Below the pieces are notes generated by a model. It saw nothing but the letters and a program-made list of their open reading frames with translations. It did no database searches and had not been told where the DNA came from. The translations under genes were made by a program, and so were the position numbers. A stretch of DNA of 64,000 nucleotides from Amycolatopsis sp. GM8 (GTDB lineage Bacteria > Actinomycetota > Actinomycetes > Mycobacteriales > Pseudonocardiaceae): positions 289,779 to 353,778 of the forward strand of contig NZ_JAJKFK010000006.1 of the NCBI RefSeq assembly GCF_021653975.1, given 5' to 3'. Below, piece after piece: positions 61,043 to 64,000 of the stretch. Every line of letters starts with the position of its first letter. The stretch's first letter is position 1.

Positions 61043-61864
61043 TCACCACGGCATCGCGATGCCGCCGTTGGGCCGCAGGATCTGCCCGGTGACGAACCGG
61101 GCCGCGTCGGAGGCGAGATACAGTGCCGCCCAGGCCACGTCCTCGGGGGTGCCGATCAGCCCGAGCGGCGAGTGGGCCCGCATCGGGGCGAGCGTGGCCG
61201 CACGCTTCTCCTCGTCGATGGAACCGTCCACACGGGAGTAATGCCGCCGGGTGATATTGGTTTCGACCAATCCCGGCGCGATCACGTTGACCCGGACCCC
61301 GGACGCGCCGAGTTCCACGGCGAGGGTGCGGGTGAGCTGCACGACGCCGACCTTCGACACGCCGTACGCCAGCAGGTTCGGGGTGGCCTGGTCGATGGCG
61401 CCGGACGCCAGGTTGATGATGCTGCCGCCGCCCTGGGCGACCATCGCCTTGCCGGCCGCCTGACAGCCGAACAGGGCGCCCTTGAAGTTGATGCCCAGCA
61501 CCCGGTCGAACTCGGCCTCGCCGAGGTCCAGCACCGGCACGTCGATGATGATTCCGGCGTTGTTGCACAGGATGTCGAGCCGGCCGTGGTCGGCGACCAC
61601 CGCGTCGACCAGCCCGGTCACTTCCTCGCGGTGGCTCACGTCGACCGTCGCGGCTCGCGCGCGGCCACCGGCCGCGCGAATCCGCTCGGCGGTCTCCTCG
61701 GCCGTGTCGCCGGAGACGTCGGCGCAGGACACGATCGCGCCCGCGGCGGCGAACATCTCGGCGATACCCCGCCCGATCCCGCTGCCGGCACCTGTCACGA
61801 TCGCGGTGCGGCCGGTCAGATCGGTCAGGTTGGTCGGGTTGGTCACGGGGTTGGCGCCGTTCAC
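61043..61864 (-). CDS. Classical SDR oxidoreductase (A)
   Basis: The protein has 273 residues from GTG 61864, overlapping the previous SDR stop (GTGA). Cofactor motif TGAGSGIG (about residue 25), CNNAG, catalytic Ser in INLASGA and the YxxxK motif (AYGVSK, about residue 165) are intact. The acidic residue after beta-2 (CADVS) favours NAD. It probably oxidises a hydroxyl or reduces a ketone in the pathway. It is coupled to the SDR upstream. Confidence 0.92.
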   Translation of the reverse strand: MNGANPVTNPTNLTDLTGRTAIVTGAGSGIGRGIAEMFAAAGAIVSCADVSGDTAEETAERIRAAGGRARAATVDVSHREEVTGLVDAVVADHGRLDILCNNAGIIIDVPVLDLGEAEFDRVLGINFKGALFGCQAAGKAMVAQGGGSIINLASGAIDQATPNLLAYGVSKVGVVQLTRTLAVELGASGVRVNVIAPGLVETNITRRHYSRVDGSIDEEKRAATLAPMRAHSPLGLIGTPEDVAWAALYLASDAARFVTGQILRPNGGIAMPW

Positions 61865-62664
61865 CGCAGCCCCTCCAGCGTCGCGTCGTCCATCTCCCAC
61901 ATCGCCTTGATCGTGGCGCCGCCGTCCACCACGAGCGTCTGCCCGGTGATCCGCTCGGCGAGCGCGGAGGAGAGGAACAGCACCGCGTTGGCGATGTCGT
62001 GGGCGCGGGGCGCGGCGAGCGGGTTGACCCCGTTGACCGCGTACTCGCCCTCGGGCTGGTCTTCGTTGCCGCTGCCGACATTGCCCGGGGCGACCCCGTT
62101 CACCCGGATCCCGTGCTTGCCGAACTCGTGGGCAAAGGTCTTGACCAGTGAGACCACACCGGCCTTGGCCGCGCCATAGGGAGCGTGCTGCGCGGCCGCG
62201 ACGAACCCGTCGACCGACGCGAGCGCGACGATCGACCCGCCCGTGCCCTGTGCGATCAGGTGCCGGCCCGCGAGCTGGAAGAAGTAGAAAACCTGGGAGA
62301 GATTGCGCTGGATCGTCGTGTCCCAGACCGCCGGGGAGAAGTCTTCGGCGCGGTCCCAGGTGGCCTCGCCGATGATGTCGACGCAGACGTCGACGCCGCC
62401 GAGGCCGTGCACCGCCTCGGCGATCGCCCGCTCGGCCTCGGCGTAGGACTCCATGTCCGCGATGACCGGGAACGCGTTCCCGCCCGCGGCCTGGATCTCC
62501 TCGACGATCGCTTTCGCGCGGCCTTCGTCGATGTCGATACACGCCACGGTCGCACCGGCGGCCGCGAGGTTCAGCGAGCTGAATCGTCCGTGCCCGGCCC
62601 GTTCCGGGATGTAGCCGGCACCGGAGACGATGGCCCGCTTTCCGTTGAGCCCCAGATCGATCAC
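61861..62664 (-). CDS. SDR oxidoreductase (B) with unusual glycine motif
   Basis: The protein has 267 residues from GTG 62664, overlapping the LLM stop (GTGA). The catalytic YxxxK (PYGAAK, about residue 165) and Ser (ALASVDG) are intact. The cofactor loop is unusual: the usual TGxxxGIG is replaced by SGAGYIPERAGHGRFSS, a longer loop with a charged insertion. The acidic IDID end of beta-2 suggests NAD. It may be a specialised dehydrogenase; partner of SDR A. Confidence 0.88.
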   Translation of the reverse strand: MIDLGLNGKRAIVSGAGYIPERAGHGRFSSLNLAAAGATVACIDIDEGRAKAIVEEIQAAGGNAFPVIADMESYAEAERAIAEAVHGLGGVDVCVDIIGEATWDRAEDFSPAVWDTTIQRNLSQVFYFFQLAGRHLIAQGTGGSIVALASVDGFVAAAQHAPYGAAKAGVVSLVKTFAHEFGKHGIRVNGVAPGNVGSGNEDQPEGEYAVNGVNPLAAPRAHDIANAVLFLSSALAERITGQTLVVDGGATIKAMWEMDDATLEGLR

Positions 62665-63806
62665 TGCTCGTTCTCCTCCGAGTTGGTGGCGCGCCGGCGG
62701 AACCTGGTGGTGCGGTGCACGGGATCGGTGTCCAGCTTGGGAATGACGTGCTCGCCCAGCAGCCGGATCGTCTCCAGGATGGCTTCCTTCGGCTGCCAGC
62801 CCGTGCTGAACACGAGCTGGTCGCACCCCGCGGCCTGCCAGCGCCGGGCCTGCGCGAGCGCGTGGTCCGGGTCCCCGATGAGGCGCCCCGCCTCGCGGAC
62901 ACGCGGCATGTCGTCCGGCGTGAGCGGGGGGAGTACCTCGGGCCAGCGCGGCACGTTGTCCGGGTGCGGGAACGTGTCGTGATAGCGGAAGACCAGTGAT
63001 TGCTGGTAGGTCATCTCCGGCAGGCACGCGACCTCGACGGCGGCCCGCGCGTCTTCCGCGACGGACGCGACGGTGGTGACCATGATGTTGTCGTTGACGA
63101 AGGCGCCGATGGGCTCGGCCTCGGTGATCACCTTTTTGTACGTCTTGAGCACGGGCTCGAGTTCGGCGATGGAGGCCACGCCGAAGCCGAGCACGCCGAG
63201 TCCCTTGCGGGCCGCCATTTCGTAGCTGGACGTGCTGCCCGCCGCGTACCACATCGGGGGATGCGGTTTGGCCCACGGCTTCGGCAGCACCTTGCGCGGG
63301 GGGAGTGACCAGTATTTCCCGCGGTAGCCCGGATATTCGTCGTTCAGCCACATCTTGGGGAACTCGGCGATGACGTCTTCCCAGATGTCGCGCGTCTTCG
63401 ACAGGTCGTCCATCCCGAGGTCCTGCAGGAAACCCAGGATCTCATGGCTGCCGGCGCCACGGCCGGTGCCGAACTCGAACCGCCCGCCCGAGACGTGGTC
63501 CAGCATCGCCACCGTTTCGGCGACCTTCGCGGGATGGTTGACCGCGGGCAGCGGGTTGAAGATCCCCGAGCCGAGGTGGGCGCGCTCGGTGGCGTGCGCC
63601 AGGTAACCCAGCATGACCGCGTTGGCCGACAGATGTGAGTACTCGTCCAGGAAATGGTGCTCCGAGGCCCACACGTACTTGAACCCCGCCCGGTCCGCGG
63701 CGATCGCGACCTCGAGGTCGTTCATCAGCGACTGGTGCTCGTAATCCGGATTGTTCCGGCGATTCGACTCGTAGACCGGTGCCTGGATGAAGATGCCGAA
63801 CTCCAT
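62661..63806 (-). CDS. LLM-class (luciferase-like) flavin-dependent oxidoreductase, copy B
   Basis: The protein has 381 residues from ATG 63806; the in-frame ATG 63851 would add 15 residues not seen in the family. Luciferase-like motifs: ADRAGFKYVWASEHHFLDEYSH near residue 45, GSGIFNPLPAVNHPAKVAE, DHVSGGRFEFGTGRGAG and a C-terminal IGDPDHALAQARRWQAAGCDQLV. It differs clearly from copy A, so the two are not recent duplicates. First gene of a six-gene minus-strand operon that ends with the binding protein at 57756. Confidence 0.9.
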   Translation of the reverse strand: MEFGIFIQAPVYESNRRNNPDYEHQSLMNDLEVAIAADRAGFKYVWASEHHFLDEYSHLSANAVMLGYLAHATERAHLGSGIFNPLPAVNHPAKVAETVAMLDHVSGGRFEFGTGRGAGSHEILGFLQDLGMDDLSKTRDIWEDVIAEFPKMWLNDEYPGYRGKYWSLPPRKVLPKPWAKPHPPMWYAAGSTSSYEMAARKGLGVLGFGVASIAELEPVLKTYKKVITEAEPIGAFVNDNIMVTTVASVAEDARAAVEVACLPEMTYQQSLVFRYHDTFPHPDNVPRWPEVLPPLTPDDMPRVREAGRLIGDPDHALAQARRWQAAGCDQLVFSTGWQPKEAILETIRLLGEHVIPKLDTDPVHRTTRFRRRATNSEENEQ

Positions 63807-63825
63807 TGTTCCCCACCGATTTCGC

Positions 63826-63885
63826 CATTTCGAAAGCGTTTTCAGATCCACGGCCAGTGTGCGGAGACCGCGGCGTCATTGTCAA
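63826..63885 (-). promoter_or_regulatory. Candidate promoter and inverted motif for the LLM operon
   Basis: On the minus strand TTGACA (63885-63880) is followed after 18 bp by CACACT (63861-63856), an acceptable actinobacterial -10. CATTTCGAAA (63826-63835, plus-strand reading), also found upstream of the importer operon at 53037, lies between the -10 box and the start codon at 63806. Confidence 0.5.
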
Positions 63886-63948
63886 CACGTGCGGCCGATA
63901 TTCGCGCGCCTTTCGATATTGCGAAAAAAGCATTTCGAGACGCGACCG

Positions 63949-64000
63949 GCAAACAGACGTGGGCCCGGCCGATAGCACGGCCGGGCCCACGTCTGTTTGC
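63949..64000. terminator. Perfect 23-bp-stem hairpin at the right edge
   Basis: The arms 63949-63971 and 63978-64000 are exact reverse complements with a 6-nt loop (ATAGCA). The stem is G/C-rich inside with an A/T-richer end, as in a strong intrinsic terminator, probably for a gene entering from the right. The repeat may extend beyond the window. Confidence 0.8.

Noticed and set aside
1..64000. Search for tRNA, rRNA, CRISPR arrays, insertion sequences or phage genes
   Set aside because: No tRNA-like cloverleaf, transposase, integrase or phage structural gene was recognised; the only mobile-element-like hint is the inverted repeat at 20009-20073.

Overview
The window is high-GC DNA with actinobacterial features: many GTG starts, dense 4-bp ATGA/GTGA gene overlaps, Tat and lipoprotein signals, and TANNNT-type -10 boxes. 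It is most likely chromosomal sequence from a Pseudonocardiaceae-type organism such as Amycolatopsis. That taxonomic call is an inference; there is no rRNA or tRNA in the window to test it.

Region 1 (about 245-19,940) is a polyunsaturated-fatty-acid-synthase-like ('secondary lipid') locus. A LysR regulator is followed by a PfaD-type enoyl reductase and a complete multi-subunit acetyl-CoA carboxylase: a fused AccD-AccA, then AccB, then AccC, all with overlapping stops and starts. Next come an acyl-CoA synthetase, a divergent hotdog thioesterase, a FAD-dependent oxidoreductase, an SGNH hydrolase, a 2375-residue PfaA-like megasynthase (KS-AT-5xACP-KR-DH) and a separate protein equivalent to the C-terminal dehydratase half of PfaC. 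No KS-CLF, PfaB or phosphopantetheinyl transferase is present, so this is a reduced iterative synthase with its own malonyl-CoA supply. Its product cannot be read from the sequence. A perfect 17-bp-stem terminator closes the locus.

Region 2 (20,124-25,271, minus strand) is a five-gene carbohydrate/glycerol-phosphate-type ABC importer operon with a calcineurin-like phosphoesterase inserted between the binding protein and the permeases. Region 3 (25,572-41,090) is mixed housekeeping and accessory DNA: a VanB-type reductase, a metallo-beta-lactamase-fold hydrolase, a decayed TIR/NB-ARC gene, an OsmC plus flavin monooxygenase pair, a PASTA membrane protein, an oligopeptide ABC operon, several conserved hypotheticals including an HtaA-domain protein, a divergent ArsR/NmrA pair sharing a perfect palindrome, and an aldo-keto reductase.

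Region 4 (41,155-63,806) looks like a catabolic island for an unidentified, probably cyclic or aromatic, carboxylic substrate. It has a Rieske oxygenase, two ACMSD-like amidohydrolases, an Ltp2-like thiolase-fold protein with its DUF35 partner, a CaiB-type CoA-transferase, an acyl-CoA ligase, a degenerate SDR, a TauD-type dioxygenase, a branched-chain-type ABC importer flanked by two inverted paralogous binding proteins, two luciferase-like (LLM) oxidoreductases, a cyclase-family hydrolase and two canonical SDRs. Two TetR regulators lie inside it. One is associated with three matching 16-bp operators (TGRCAS-N4-STGYCA), each directly downstream of a -10 box, which suggests a local regulon. The window ends in a perfect 23-bp-stem hairpin.
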